Of a stretch of 64,000 nt of DNA, positions 1 through 32,855 are shown piece after piece (the first letter of the stretch is position 1; each line of letters opens with the position of its first letter). Position numbers and translations under genes: made by a program. The notes beneath the pieces were generated by a model. The model was not told where the DNA came from. It saw only the letters and a list, made by a program, of their open reading frames with translations, and made no database searches. The DNA comes from Apostichopus japonicus. Its lineage: Eukaryota > Echinodermata > Holothuroidea > Aspidochirotida > Stichopodidae. The DNA is taken from the NCBI RefSeq assembly GCF_037975245.1, contig NC_092565.1, forward strand, positions 6,240,999 to 6,304,998. The letters run 5' to 3'.

Positions 1-242
1 TCCGACTTTTGGCATCATTTTTATCGTCCCTTTTCAAAACACTAAATTTCATCTCTCTGCCTCTGACAATATTGGGTCATATCCACTGAAAAACCCACTC
101 TCAAACATTCAAACCCCCGACTCCCTCTCCCCCTGACCCCTCCCGACCCCTCCACCACTTGCCCATTATTTACAATAGCTTTAACATGCCATGAAGAATG
201 TTAAGAAAAATTTAATTTAAATATTTATCAATCTTGTTTCAG

Positions 243-272
243 TTCAGTGTGGCAATGCTGAAGAATAAACAG
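243..272 (+). CDS. Candidate ferlin linker mini-exon (speculative)
   Basis: A 30-nt segment sits between a good acceptor (pyrimidine run ending ttgtttcag) and a donor cag|gtaaag. It is open in phase 0 and reads FSVAMLKNKQ. It would be in frame with the downstream ferlin exons. Such short matches arise by chance, so only transcript data could confirm it. Confidence 0.2.
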
Positions 273-1388
273 GTAAAGTTTAAATCACATGACTTCATTT
301 TTATATTTTTTTTGCTCTCAAAAAATTTCTTCTTGCTTTCAACTAACAGTTTAAATGTGTTGATTACTTTTAAATGCCCGACTAATAGGAAAATCACTGT
401 GCATATTCGTAATACTCAACGGATTTTTGAGTTCTTGTTTACCGTTTTGTATCCATTTTTGTTTCCACTTTTCATTATAAGTCCTGGTTTATTTTGACTG
501 CAGTTTTTTTTCCACCCCTCTCTTTCATGTTTATGTTTCACAGTCAAATGTCTTAAATTTCCAATGTGCCTTGAGGAATAGTACCAATGACATATTGTTT
601 ACATAAATAACTGAACAGAAAGGGAAACAAAGGATATAATTGTTCTCAAATTCTGGAAGAATTTTTTTTTCGAGAGGTTGTTAGCTGTAACCGGCAAATG
701 GAAGCTATAAGGCAATCTTGTGATTGACATAGATCTTGAAAGTTTTCTCCGGAAGCATTCAAAATTGTTTTTTTTTTAATCTTCTGTCGAGAACCGTAAC
801 CTTTAACTTCTTTGTAGTCCGATCAGGTTCAAAGTGGAACTTCACTCTCTGAAAGAGCTGCATTGATGGTAACGTTGAACAAAGACCGCACAGAATAGCT
901 TTCTCTCTCTGCATGATTGGATAACTGTATGCTGGCATATTGACTTTGAAGAAACTTTTTTCTTTTTTTTTCTAGTTAAAAGTTCATGATTTTCATACCA
1001 AATGAATTAAGAAACAGTATAAGAATAATTGCATGATGGGTGAACTTGCATTTTGAATCATTCTGTCATGCTAGCTAAAAAACAATATAATTATTATTCG
1101 TGCTCATTTTGACGCATATTCATTAGGTCATCAGTAAGTGTCAAAAAGTGAGCTGTCAAAAGTACTTTACGAACATGCAAATTGTTGGCTAATTTGCAGT
1201 AAAATTTCCTATTTATAATCCTGCTTTTGTCTTTGTTTATTTTGGACAAAACGTGACAGGCTGTTGTGTGTTATGGCTCATAATTTAAATCAAAACTACA
1301 GTATGAAATGTGTTCCGAAAGGAAATGAGGGCGATATTGAAGAACTCAGCATGCATAGACTCTGGATGTGTGACCTGATTAATTTCAG

Positions 1389-1418
1389 GTAACATTGCAA
1401 GGGTCCTACCTGTACCGT
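1389..1418 (+). CDS. Candidate ferlin mini-exon (speculative)
   Basis: A 30-nt phase-0 segment between acceptor aatttcag and donor cgt|gtaaga, reading VTLQGSYLYR. The splice sites are respectable and the frame is compatible with the ferlin gene. There is no conserved motif, so chance is the leading alternative. Confidence 0.15.
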
Positions 1419-2639
1419 GTAAGATCTGTCACGGGTTCTACTGGTAATGCGTAAGGATGGCATGTAATATACATTTTTGAGCAGTCAAATGAGGACCTTT
1501 TTTAAGAATAAAAAAATATGTGTGTTCCTTATAAGTCTTCTGCCATGCAAGCAGTTATTTTCATAATAGATATATTTCCACTTTTTAAAGCCAACTTACC
1601 CACAACAACATAATGGTACTGACCAAGGCTTCAGGTACATGGACTATTGTATAGGGGGTTAACAATTTCTGTATCAAACACCACATATTTTAACATTTAA
1701 AGACATTTTAAACTACATAATATTATCAACAATTCCTAATTTAAATAGTACCAAGTACAGTTTTAATGTTCCATTGATTATTTTATTGTACCTGTTGAAT
1801 GTTTTTTTTTTATATAACATTGAAAAACAGTGCAGACTCTACAATTTTAGTAATAGCAAACTTTTCTGAGAAATGATGGACTGCTGTTGCTGGTCAAAGG
1901 ATTGTACCAGTGAAGTCTTTGGCTTTGAGTACAGCGTTTCCATATGTTGCCATGTTGGATGAATCTAACCATAATAGTAATTACCGACTTTGCGATCCAT
2001 CCCTGTTGTAGTCATTGCCGACTTTGCGAAACGCGGTCCACCTAACAATTTTGTACGGTTGGTAAAAGGGACTCCATAGTTTTCCCTTTCTAGAAACCAA
2101 AAACAATGGCTGTTGGCCAAAAATTCATTATTCATTTGGACATATTTTAGAACATTAAGAAAACTTCTTCTAACCGTCAAGTTTGCATTTCTATACCACT
2201 GGTTTGTTTCACGAGACATGATCCTTGAACCATGAGAGTCTCATCAACCAAAGTGACTGGACAACTGAGTCTAGCTTGTACATAGAACCATTTAACTCTA
2301 TCCACCTGAAGCATCTCTAAGCTTATTAGTAAATATTGAAGGAAACTGAACTTTTATGGTCTCACATATATCATGTTTAAAGTGCAGTACAAATCATGTA
2401 AATTTTGGGTCTAGAGATCAAAATTTTACTAAAAAGACTTGATTGACATTAATAATGGTTTTGAAACAAGTTTCTTAACCAATTGCCGCACTGCATTTAT
2501 GATTAATGGGGTACGGGTGTCTGCAGCTCTTTCAGTATTTGAGAAAGTGGCCAGATCCTGAGGTTCATTGTTCCATTTTCGATGTGTTAATCATAGGCGT
2601 AGGAGGCGGGGGGGCTGGGGGGGCTGCAGCCCCCCCCAA

Positions 2640-2946
2640 CCAATTTTTTTGGTGAAAATTCGGGCAATATGCTTAGAATTTTTCGGGCACCTACTGGAAG
2701 AATAATAATTTTCAATGTGTTTTTCATTTTTTTTTGGTGAAAATTCGGCAATATGCTGAGAATTATTCGGGCATCTACTGAAAGAATAATAATTTGCAAA
2801 GTGTTTTTCAATATTTTGGTGAAAATTCGGGCAATATGCTGAGAATTTTTTCGGGCACCTACTGAAAGAATAATAATTTGCATTTTTTTTCCAATTTTTT
2901 TGGGTGAAAATTTGGGCAATATGCTGAGAATTTTGTGTGCACCTAC
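2640..2946. repeat. ~84-bp tandem repeat inside the outer MITE
   Basis: The phrase ggtgaaaattcgggcaatat recurs at about 2651, 2736, 2818 and 2903, followed each time by a variant of cgggcacctactgaaagaat. Four imperfect units are present. The last is interrupted by the inner MITE and resumes at 3341. Confidence 0.85.
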
Positions 2947-3340
2947 CAGTGGCGGAGCGTCCATACAGTCAAAGGGGGCGGATGCCCCCCTGACGGACTC
3001 AAATGGACTACTGGCGCCCTTTCAGCTTTTTACCACTTTTTACTTATTCGCGATTATTGACTTTTTTATTGCGCTCTCAAATACCTATTGACATTTGTCA
3101 CATTTTGTTGGTGCAATTTTCTGACAAATGGCGATGACACCTATTTATTCTTCGTTTATCTGCAAATTAACAAGGCCCGGAAAGGGTCATTTCCGGCGAT
3201 CTAGGGAGTAACTTTACTCAAAAAATTTCTGTACGCTCCGCGCCAACCTGTGGTGGCGCTCCGCTTAGATTAGTGTCAAAAGCGCCCCTACAGACCATTC
3301 TCCCCCCCCCCCCGACCAATACCCCCTAGCTCCGCCACTG
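2947..3340. mobile_element. Nested hAT-like MITE
   Basis: It begins CAGTGGCGGAGC and ends GCTCCGCCACTG, a 12-bp perfect terminal inverted repeat. Its flanks are gcacctac (2939–2946) and gcacctag (3341–3348), an 8-bp target duplication with one mismatch. Length 394 bp, no coding capacity. It sits inside the fourth tandem unit of the outer MITE, so it inserted later. A truncated inverted copy lies at 36285–36384. Confidence 0.85.
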
Positions 3341-3540
3341 GCACCTAGTGAAAGACGAAGAATTTGCAATGTGTTTTTCAATGGTTAAACTTATATTATT
3401 ATTAATATCATTATTGTTGTAACGACTTCCCCAATTATTCTAACCAATATGGAAGGGTAAAAACACGGAAAATGATTTTATGTTATTGGCAGGTGATGTA
3501 ATAACTGATGAATGCCTATATGATATGCACATTAACATGT

Positions 3541-3572
3541 GGAACGCGCGTGGAACGCGCGCGGAGCGCGCG
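3541..3572. repeat. CpG-rich 11-bp triplet repeat
   Basis: Three near-copies of ggaacgcgcg in a row (the third reads ggagcgcgcg) form a GC-rich island near the right end of the outer MITE in otherwise AT-rich DNA. Confidence 0.8.
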
Positions 3573-3874
3573 AAAAAATTTTGGTTATATTTTTCGGGCA
3601 AGTCGTTACAGCCCCCCCAAATCAAATGAGGCTCCTACGCCTATGGTGTTAATGAATGAATAGGATAACAATGGATCACATAGTCAATTGTCTTTGTTCT
3701 TTCTTGTTCTTTTCCTTTTCTACAAATTCTCTATCCTGAGGAAATTTTTTACAATTTAGTTTTTTTTTTTAAACAATTTTTTAGCGTACTGACATATAGG
3801 GATATTATACACATGACTTTGGCATGACCTAATCTAATTAATTATTTTGTATTTCCTGGTACTTCTAAAATCAG

Positions 3875-3931
3875 AAATCCAGGAAGGATATTGAATCAGA
3901 AAAATTGCAGGAGGAAAATGAAAATGAGATG
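3875..3931 (+). CDS. Candidate charged-linker exon of ferlin
   Basis: A 57-nt phase-0 segment between an acceptor (acttctaaaatcag) and a donor atg|gtaaaa. It reads KSRKDIESEKLQEENENEM, a highly charged, acidic stretch. Known ferlins have a charged, poorly conserved linker just before the conserved D-E-I-D-W-W block that begins the firm exons here, so position, charge and frame all fit. The acceptor pyrimidine tract is weak. Confidence 0.3.
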
Positions 3932-6284
3932 GTAAAAAAAAAGAGTGATTTGAGATGAATTATCTCTCTATCTCTCTTTAGTATTTCCAATTGTTCTAAT
4001 TTTTTTTGTGCTTGTATGTAGAACAATAGCACCCTTTGTTTGCAAACTCTGTCATTCGTGGTTATGTGCCACAATTACTCCCTCCTCTGTTTCAATTATT
4101 GAAATTTCTTTGGTGGTGTTTTTTTTTTTGTATTTTGTTTTCCTCATTCTTACCTTACTGCTGTCTAACAGGATATCACAAAGTCTGTCAGACAGTCAAA
4201 CATATAAAGTAAATGCAATATATAAAATGTCGTCCACTGCTACACAAAGAACTCTTAAAGGCAAGCTTTGTAAATGTGGGTTTGTTGCATCATCGGGTCG
4301 CAATGTAATATATTGGGACTTGCCATTATCAGAAAAGGTAATAAAAAAAAATACCGGATTAGAAAATCGGAGTATAAATCAAGAAACCACATTTAGACAG
4401 ATTTATAAGCTAAATGGAATTTGAAATGTTCAAACATCTCCCGCTGTAGAAATATATCTTCTTGGACACAATTAAGCTACGGTACTTCATTTCTAGCACC
4501 ATTAATGTTACAAAAAAAATTTAAGTGTTGAGAATTAACCTGAGACGTCCCATTTTAAGTTTCCAAACAACTAGAGAGGGGGTTGAAAAGTGTCAAGATG
4601 GGAGTAACCCGGGAATCAATTTTAGACAATTTTTAGAAATTTAACGCTGTTGATCTGCTCAGACATTCACAGAACTTTGTCTTTTGTGCACCGAAGTACA
4701 TATATACATGTTATATATTGTTTACTGTACAATAGGAATTTTTGTCATGTTCTGTATGCCAGTGGGGGCTGTACCCCCCCCCTCCCCCCCCCCCCCCGAA
4801 GTATACATGGTTGTGTCTCTGTGAACATATTGTACAGTGACTAGGGCTTCCTTTTCTAACCTGTTGACCATTCTTCCTATGTCAAGTTAATAGAATTTGT
4901 GAAACACTTAAAATGGTTTTCTTTCTTCCTTAGCAAAGACTGAAATAGTTGTTTTGTTTTGTTTGATTGTATTTAGCATTTTTTGTTTCATACTTCATAA
5001 TTTTGAAGTAATTGTTTGGATTTCTGGTGTACTGGTAAATCTTGCCAAACTTGGGTTTTTATTTAGCAGAATATCATTTTGTTGATATTTTTTCATCTGT
5101 TATCGTTTTCCTGGTAATTTTTGGACATTATTATTTGCTCTTTTTCTTATCGTTGTGTTTTTCATTTTTTTGGGGCAGTTATAACTTTTCTGTTTCTTTG
5201 CTTGATTAAGTTGAGTCTTTAGCGTTCAAATCATTGTATCGCGCGATACCGTCATGTGCAGAGTTTTTAACGTGCCTGCATTTGTGTTTTGCTGGTCAGG
5301 TAGTATATAACTGTACATAGGTAAAAACAAAATGTTTGTTCTTGATTGTAAACTTAAAAAATGTTCTCTTTCCTTGAAAGCTTGTCTCTCAACCAAAGGG
5401 TCGAGCTTGTTATTTTTCTTTTCCTTTTCAAAATGAAATAATTTTTTTGTTTCAATTGTAAGTAACCTCAATTCATAGCACAACTGTTGGACTCAATCCT
5501 TAATTGTGTTAAAGCAGCATCCGCTAGGTCTTTTTCAAGTTGAGACCCTGACGCAGGTTTGAGATGGCAAGGGAAGGCGGTGGTGGTTAAGGGAGTAGTC
5601 AGACCAATGTTTCTTGATGTTGAGTGGCTCACTTGAAAGTCACTACTGTGAAGATTATTGGGGCAATGGACCCCCCTTCCTCCCCCCCCCAGTATTGTCA
5701 GGGACCCATTTTGTATCTAACAGTCGTGATGTAGAAGACACTAAATCCCAATTGGTCTATAAAGTCACAAAGAGTCACTTAAAAATTACATCTATATTAG
5801 GTTCACATGTTCATTTGTGGTCACTTTGGAGAAATTGTTACTGTTTTATGACTATAAATATAAATATATATATATACATATATGTAAAACTAAGCCGTTG
5901 TAAAAATTGTAAAAACTCCTGCCAGAGATCTTTATCGAACTGTCTGCTCTTTTTTTGACTTGTGTACACAGCTACTATCCTTGGGGCTGTTCTGTGTGTC
6001 ACGTTTCTCAAAGCCTTGTTTTCGAACTGTCACCAAATGTACTTTTCGTAGCAGTATGTTTGAACCGTTGATACCTGTCAATTTCTGAAATATTTTTTCT
6101 TATTAAAGATAAGCATTGTGGTACTTGAGATCCATGCACATTTGGACCTCGATTGGGCATGTCTTGGAAAAGATATATAACGATTCACTTTTCTTTCACA
6201 TTCTATTCACTTATTATCATCATCATGGTCATGTTAATAACTCTCTTTCATCCTTCCTTCTTTAACTCTCTCCTATCATCTCAG

Positions 6285-6317
6285 TGGATGTTCAAAAAGG
6301 AAAAATCGATTGATCCT
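6285..6317 (+). CDS. Candidate linker mini-exon of ferlin
   Basis: A 33-nt phase-0 segment reading WMFKKEKSIDP. It has a strong pyrimidine-rich acceptor (ctctcctatcatctcag) and a consensus donor cct|gtaagt. It would join in frame to the exon at 9568. The splice sites are the best of the four mini-exon candidates. Confidence 0.35.
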
Positions 6318-9097
6318 GTAAGTAAAGCAACCATCCAGCCGAGAATAATTCAAGCACATGTTGATTAATTCATATCATCATGCACTAAAAGGTCTATCTA
6401 TTGCACATAGATAATAACAAAAATTAAATGTATGACTGTGTCACCTTCTCCCATCCTCCTCCTCCCAACACACCCATTGTGTCCCTCGCTTCTGCCATGC
6501 CAACCCTGCTATTGATAATACTACGCTGTTATTCCGTGTAGCGCTTGTTGTTACTAACATTTAAAACAATTAGCTTTAACAGGTTTTTTTTTTGAATACT
6601 TGGCACCATTTACTTTTTAAAAAAACCCTCCTTTTTCTTGTTTAGTAGTTGCTTCAATCATTACTTGGGAAATAGAATGGTTCTACTCACTTTCAGTTTT
6701 CTTGCTTCAAAAGAAGTTTAGTTCTCATTTGTAAATATCTTGCAATCCGTTGTGTTAAATCTATATTGAGAGCTTATGGTAATTTAATCTACATAAAATT
6801 AATTCAAAAACTGCCAATGACCAGATTAAGACACAGTCCTAGCTAGCTGTCTTCACCAGGAGATTGTTACTTAACCGGTGAACCGGTAGAAATTTCATTT
6901 CACTTTATAATGTAGGCTTTACCGTACATCCCAATTAAGCAGGATTTTCCTGCTTTTTGCAATGAAAATATACTGTCCCACAGACATACTAAATCGTCTT
7001 GATTTTCTATAGGTCTTTGTGACGTCCGAGAATATCACTGTTACGCCAATAAAAAAAAAAAATGGTAGGACACATCACTACACAAGATTATTCTGGAAGA
7101 ATGTTTTAAACAGTTTAACAACACACAAGCACCATCCACTTAAACATAATTCACCCCCACAACCTTAGTGGGAAAAGCTGAATAACCTAGCCAGGCTACA
7201 TAGTTGCAACATAGTTGCATAGTTGCAAGTATAAACATTAATGTTAAAGTAACTCCTCTTTGATATAAGTACTTGAATAAATTAAGGTAAGGTATATAAC
7301 ATCTGTTAGACTGCATGGCTAGTACTAACTACTAAAGCGGTGACCCACCTTTGAAATCAAAGAAATGTGGTAGTTAACCTAGTCAGAAGGAATTAAACCT
7401 CACCAATTCTCATCATTACCATAGATTTTATAATGCAATATGAAAGTTCACAAAGCGATTGGTTTCAAATAATTTAAAAAAAAGAGTGTTACTTGATGAT
7501 TTGAAATAAAACTTCAATGCATGGTTAAGTGCTAATTGGAACCTGTGCTTTGATGACATTTCTGAAGTGGACCATATCTTCAAATCATGTTTTAACATAT
7601 ACTGCTAAATGAGTGATCAGTTTAGCTGGTTACAATATCCAAGTTTTAGGTCAGTTTCTTGTTTTGATTACCGTTGCATTCCATTAAATAATCCATAAAC
7701 AGTTACTTCAAAACTGAAGGACCAGTTTAATTGTTTTGTTCTGGAATATTCTTATCTAATTAACCCATGTTTAGTTCTGCCTTCATTAAATCTAGTCCTA
7801 TCTGTGTGTGAGCATGTGTGTGTAATTGTTTTGTTAGTATTCTAGCAATATATATTATAAACGTTGCTTCCTTTATTTTTTGATTTCATGTAGATAAAAC
7901 TAATAATTGGTTTATGTTTCCATCAACGTTCTAGCTACATAGTTACTTATTTTATTCATGGCAGCTCTCTACACAATAGGATCAAATGTTAATATACCTT
8001 TGTTCTGGGTTTAGCTGGTCTTATCATCATGTGTGTGCAGTATTCAGTTTACCGTGGACATTATTTTAAATCATTACATTGATATAAAACATTTCTAAAA
8101 CAATTCTAAATTGGAGAAATTTTGGTTAAGCATAGTAGATTAGATTTATAAAAGACATAAAAATAGTGCACCTTAGTATTTCTATCTCTTTGTTATTGAA
8201 ATTTTAATATTTCTTGTCATGGTTTAAATGTTTTTAGTTAAACAGAATACCAAAAATGAGTGTGTGAGTTTAGTCAATCTTCATCTTTTGTCTATAGGTC
8301 TTGCAGCCTATATTTGTTTGTTTCCCAAAACAAGTTGCAATTTTTTCATTGGTATTCAGAGTGCATTCAGAGAAAGGAAAAATTCAGCTTTAAACAAACT
8401 GACCTGGCCATATCCACTAACTGAAATGTACCACAGATTGATTTATATTTATCAAATATTCATATTTTGGATTTTCCACTGTGCTTTTTGCCATGAATTG
8501 TCCCGGACTGATGCATGCGTTTGGTGCCGTATTGACAATTATGCTTCGTTACTATGGAATGCAAGGCACAATATGCATGTGATAATGCTGTATAAGATGT
8601 ATGTGGTTGCATCATTGGTGTGTCATATGTCATGTGACATGTGTCATATGTCATATACGTCATAAGTATCTGGACCTTTTTTCATAAGCAGGTGTTTATT
8701 AATATTGTCATTTCTTTATCATCGTAGAAAGAAAAAAAAACCAGTAGACCAACATTTGTCTATACATGGCCCTCTGTCTCAAGTTACGTATTTGGGAAAG
8801 GGTTAAATGAATGTTGCTTAGGGTGCTACCGACAAGAGCCCGTCAAACAGACATAGGGGGCTTAGTATCTGTGCATGCGTGCGAATAATTAAGTGCAGGA
8901 ATGTCTACATCATCGAGGGCATGTATTTCCCCCTACATTCCCTCACCCTGCTCCTTCCTTTGCTTCTACCAACCCAATTGGGCTGCTCAAAAAGGTCCTG
9001 ATGTGAGACACGTTTTTAAGTATTTATTTTACAATTGTTTTTTTGCATTTGCATTTGTTCTTGCACATTTATGGTCTTATGGGCAGAGTATTTTCAA

Positions 9098-9100
<3 letters not shown>

Positions 9101-9154
<54 letters not shown>
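9101..9154. repeat. (TA)n microsatellite
   Basis: An uninterrupted run of TA dinucleotides, about 27 units. Confidence 0.98.
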
Positions 9155-9157
<3 letters not shown>

Positions 9158-9567
9158 TGTTATTAAATCTTGAAATATAGGTAAGAGTATGTCTTATTTT
9201 GTCACTTTTAAAGTTGTTGGCCCAGTGGTATGATAATTCAATATCTGTAACAATAACTGTAACTTAAAGCTGTTACCTCTTTGTTGAATTTTGTGATAAA
9301 CTAGTGATTACCATTCTCCACCGTTAAAGGATGAGACGAAAAACTTGGGGAAAACAGTCTGTGTACTTTATCCACCAGTCTCACATCCAAAAGTTTTGGC
9401 AATAAAAACTGGAAGGTTTGAAATTGAGATAAAACAAGCATCCCGTAAATTAAAAGTCTCAATTATAATTCTGATATTGTTGACATCAAAATTTGAACGC
9501 ACGATAAATTGAATGTGATTACCCTGTTTTCACTTTGTATGTTTATAAAATGTTTCTGAATTATTAG

Positions 9568-30766
<21,199 letters not shown>

Positions 30767-30832
30767 ATGACAGATCAGTTATATATATACACGACCTTCC
30801 TTAACGATTTCGAACCTCTGGACATACAATCA

Positions 30833-30902
30833 GCGTCCATAGCCTAGTGGTTAGGGTAGCTGCGTATAAGCAGGAGGCCGGGGTTCGAATTCCGGTGGAG
30901 GC
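30833..30902 (+). tRNA. tRNA-like sequence (SINE head or tRNA pseudogene)
   Basis: A near-perfect A box TAGCCTAGTGG (30840–30850) and B box GGTTCGAATTCC (30882–30893) lie at tRNA spacing. The end pairs GCGTCCA with TGGAGGC (one mismatch). The anticodon arm does not fold with a normal 7-nt loop, so a functional tRNA is unlikely. It lies just after the ferlin stop, upstream of the candidate poly(A) signal. Confidence 0.6.
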
Positions 30903-31019
30903 TGGAAGATTTTCCACTGTTCTGGATTTTCCAACTCATCACAATTTCAATTATATATATATATATCAATATATAAAGATATAGAGATATATATCCCTCC
31001 AGTTTGAATAAAATTAAAA

Positions 31020-31470
31020 TGACTATATGCTCTATCCCTCAATGGTGGGTTTGTTTCAGTATAACTGACCATTTTCAAAAATTCAGAAAAAGGACAGATC
31101 AATTTAAGTGACTGATCATGTGAAAGCTACATCCTGGGATAGTTGTTAATTATTTAGGGACAGATTCATTTAAGGAATATCCTTGTGAGCTATATCCCTC
31201 AGAAGGAGATTAGTTTAGGTATAAATGATCGTGTAAAGTCTGTATCCCGGGATAGTAGATTGGTTTGAGGTATTGGGATTGAAGAAAACAACCATCAAAG
31301 CTATTATCCCTCAATGGTGGATTTGTTTCAGTAAACCATCATCTTAAAGCTTATCCCAAGATTAAACAAATTTGCGCAAAAGGGACAGATTAAGGAGTAT
31401 CCCTTAAAGCTGTATCCTTCAGTACCGTAGTAGATTAAAGTAAATGATCATTTTAAGACATATCCCTATA
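31020..31470. repeat. Degenerate tandem repeat downstream of ferlin
   Basis: Phrases like tatccctcaatggtggatttgtttcagta recur about four times with heavy divergence. Confidence 0.65.
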
Positions 31471-31479
31471 CCCCCCCCC

Positions 31480-32855
31480 CCCCAATCCCTATTCCATTTC
31501 ATAATGTATATATGTATCTTAGACCCCTACTATATTTATTACAGTGACAAAATAATTTTCACTTCCTATTGTTTAGCATTAAAACCAATGTGTAGTGTTA
31601 TAGCAGAAGTAATATAGGTGTTTTGTTTTCTTGCAGATAATATGGTGGTAATTAACATTAGGTCCAGGTCAGTTCAGTTTTTTTTGGCGGTCCTGTTGTG
31701 TTAATCTCCCCAAGATGACTGATACATTTATGTATCCAGCTGTGTCTTTGACTTTGAATAATTGACCAAACTTGCAAAATTAATGTAATCTATGCCTCAT
31801 TTTGATTCATTTATTTATAATTATTATGATGATTATTAATTATTTATTTATTTATTTATCATCCTTACCTAATAGTGAACAAAAGTATAAGAGTCATTAA
31901 CATAAAAGTATAACTTTAGCAGGAAAGGAGGAGAGAAAAAAAAAGAAATTGAACCCTCCTGGTAATCATAAATTGCGATGGCAAAGCCTATTTTGCCCAA
32001 TATCGAGTTTTCAGATATTTGTCAGGACTTGTAAAATTTTATTATAATTAAAGTTATTTCTGGGATGTCTCAAAACTTTAGTATGTCTTTGTTTAATACC
32101 AAAATAGTTGTCACTGTGTTGACATGAACCTGGTTAAGTGCTTTTATATAATAATTTAAGGAACAGTGTAGATACTACAAATATTTGATTTTTTTGTCTT
32201 CCATATACTTTGAAATGTATTAAAAGTAAAATAGTAACCTTATATGCCACCGTCACCCATGCCTTCATGCTTACTTAGTTATTTGTGTTAATCCCCCTCC
32301 CCTTCCCCCTCCCCATCCCACCCTGCTCCTACATTTCAAAGTCAAATATCACTTATCTCTACACTTATCTAATTTATTGAAGCAAATATTAGGTGAGCCT
32401 AGTATATGTATATGCAGTCTTTGATATTGTCACTCTGGTCTGTGTGTATTTTAATTTTTTTTTTTTTGGTTCTTCTCTTTAATTGTTACAGTGTTAATTC
32501 CCTTTGTTTAGTTTGTGAGTGATGGTGCAATAAGCTAATAGCAAATGGAAAGTTGGAAAACAAGTATAGATGGTCTTAGAGATATATATATATTGGTACA
32601 GTTAGTATGATCATAAATGTAATAAATATAATTTAAAATAATGTTACATACATCATTATTTCTTCTTTCTTTTTTTTATTCTTCCTAAATCTGTTTTCTT
32701 GTTTAATTCTTCTAGTGTTTTTAGTTTGTTTTTTTTATTTTCAGTTGGCAGGACTGTTAAGGACACTCATTTATTGTACATAGGTGATAGGTTATGAATA
32801 TTTATGAGTAATTCATGAGTAATGCAAGAAATTGAGAAATTAAGAAGAAATATAA
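31480..32855. other. Gene-free intergenic stretch
   Basis: AT-rich sequence with poly-C, poly-T and ttattta runs. No coding segment or RNA gene is recognised. Confidence 0.6.

Larger units (their letters stand above)
1..2583. other. Gene-free stretch left of the first MITE
   Basis: AT-rich non-coding sequence with no long open frame that looks coding. Because ferlin exons continue off the left edge, this is most likely intron of the ferlin gene. Two possible mini-exons (243–272, 1389–1418) are listed separately. Otherwise it shows only homopolymer runs. Confidence 0.5.
2592..3645. mobile_element. hAT-like non-autonomous DNA transposon (outer MITE)
   Basis: The element starts CATAGGCGTAGGAG and ends with the exact reverse complement CTCCTACGCCTATG, a 14-bp perfect terminal inverted repeat. 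It is flanked by the perfect 8-bp direct repeat gtgttaat (2584–2591 and 3646–3653). Eight-bp target duplications are characteristic of the hAT superfamily. It is 1054 bp long, encodes no transposase, and carries a ~84-bp internal tandem array, a CpG-rich triplet repeat and a second inserted element. Confidence 0.85.
3654..9100. other. Gene-free stretch, probable ferlin intron
   Basis: AT-rich sequence without recognisable coding segments apart from two mini-exon candidates (3875–3931, 6285–6317). Two longer open frames (4008–4424 and 8228–8665) have low-complexity, hydrophobic translations and no family match I recognise. A cluster of gtcatatgtcat-type words with internal palindromes lies at 8619–8662. 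Confidence 0.5.

Noticed and set aside
4161-4200. Possible ferlin exon between gtctaacag and aaa|gtaaat
   Set aside because: Phase 0 contains an in-frame stop, and other phases do not match the neighbouring candidates.
4008-4424. 138-codon plus-strand frame
   Set aside because: Begins in poly-T sequence, contains plausible donors inside, and the product has no recognisable domain.
7012-7064. Possible exon VFVTSENITVTPIKKKN
   Set aside because: Ends in phase 1, incompatible with the phase-0 start at 9568, and runs into poly-A.
8228-8665. 145-codon plus-strand frame
   Set aside because: Hydrophobic and Cys/His/Met-rich from AT-rich and gtcatatgtcat repeats; no splice or homology support.
30833-30902. 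Functional tRNA gene
   Set aside because: Boxes A and B are good, but the anticodon arm does not form a 5-bp stem with a 7-nt loop, and the acceptor stem has a mismatch.
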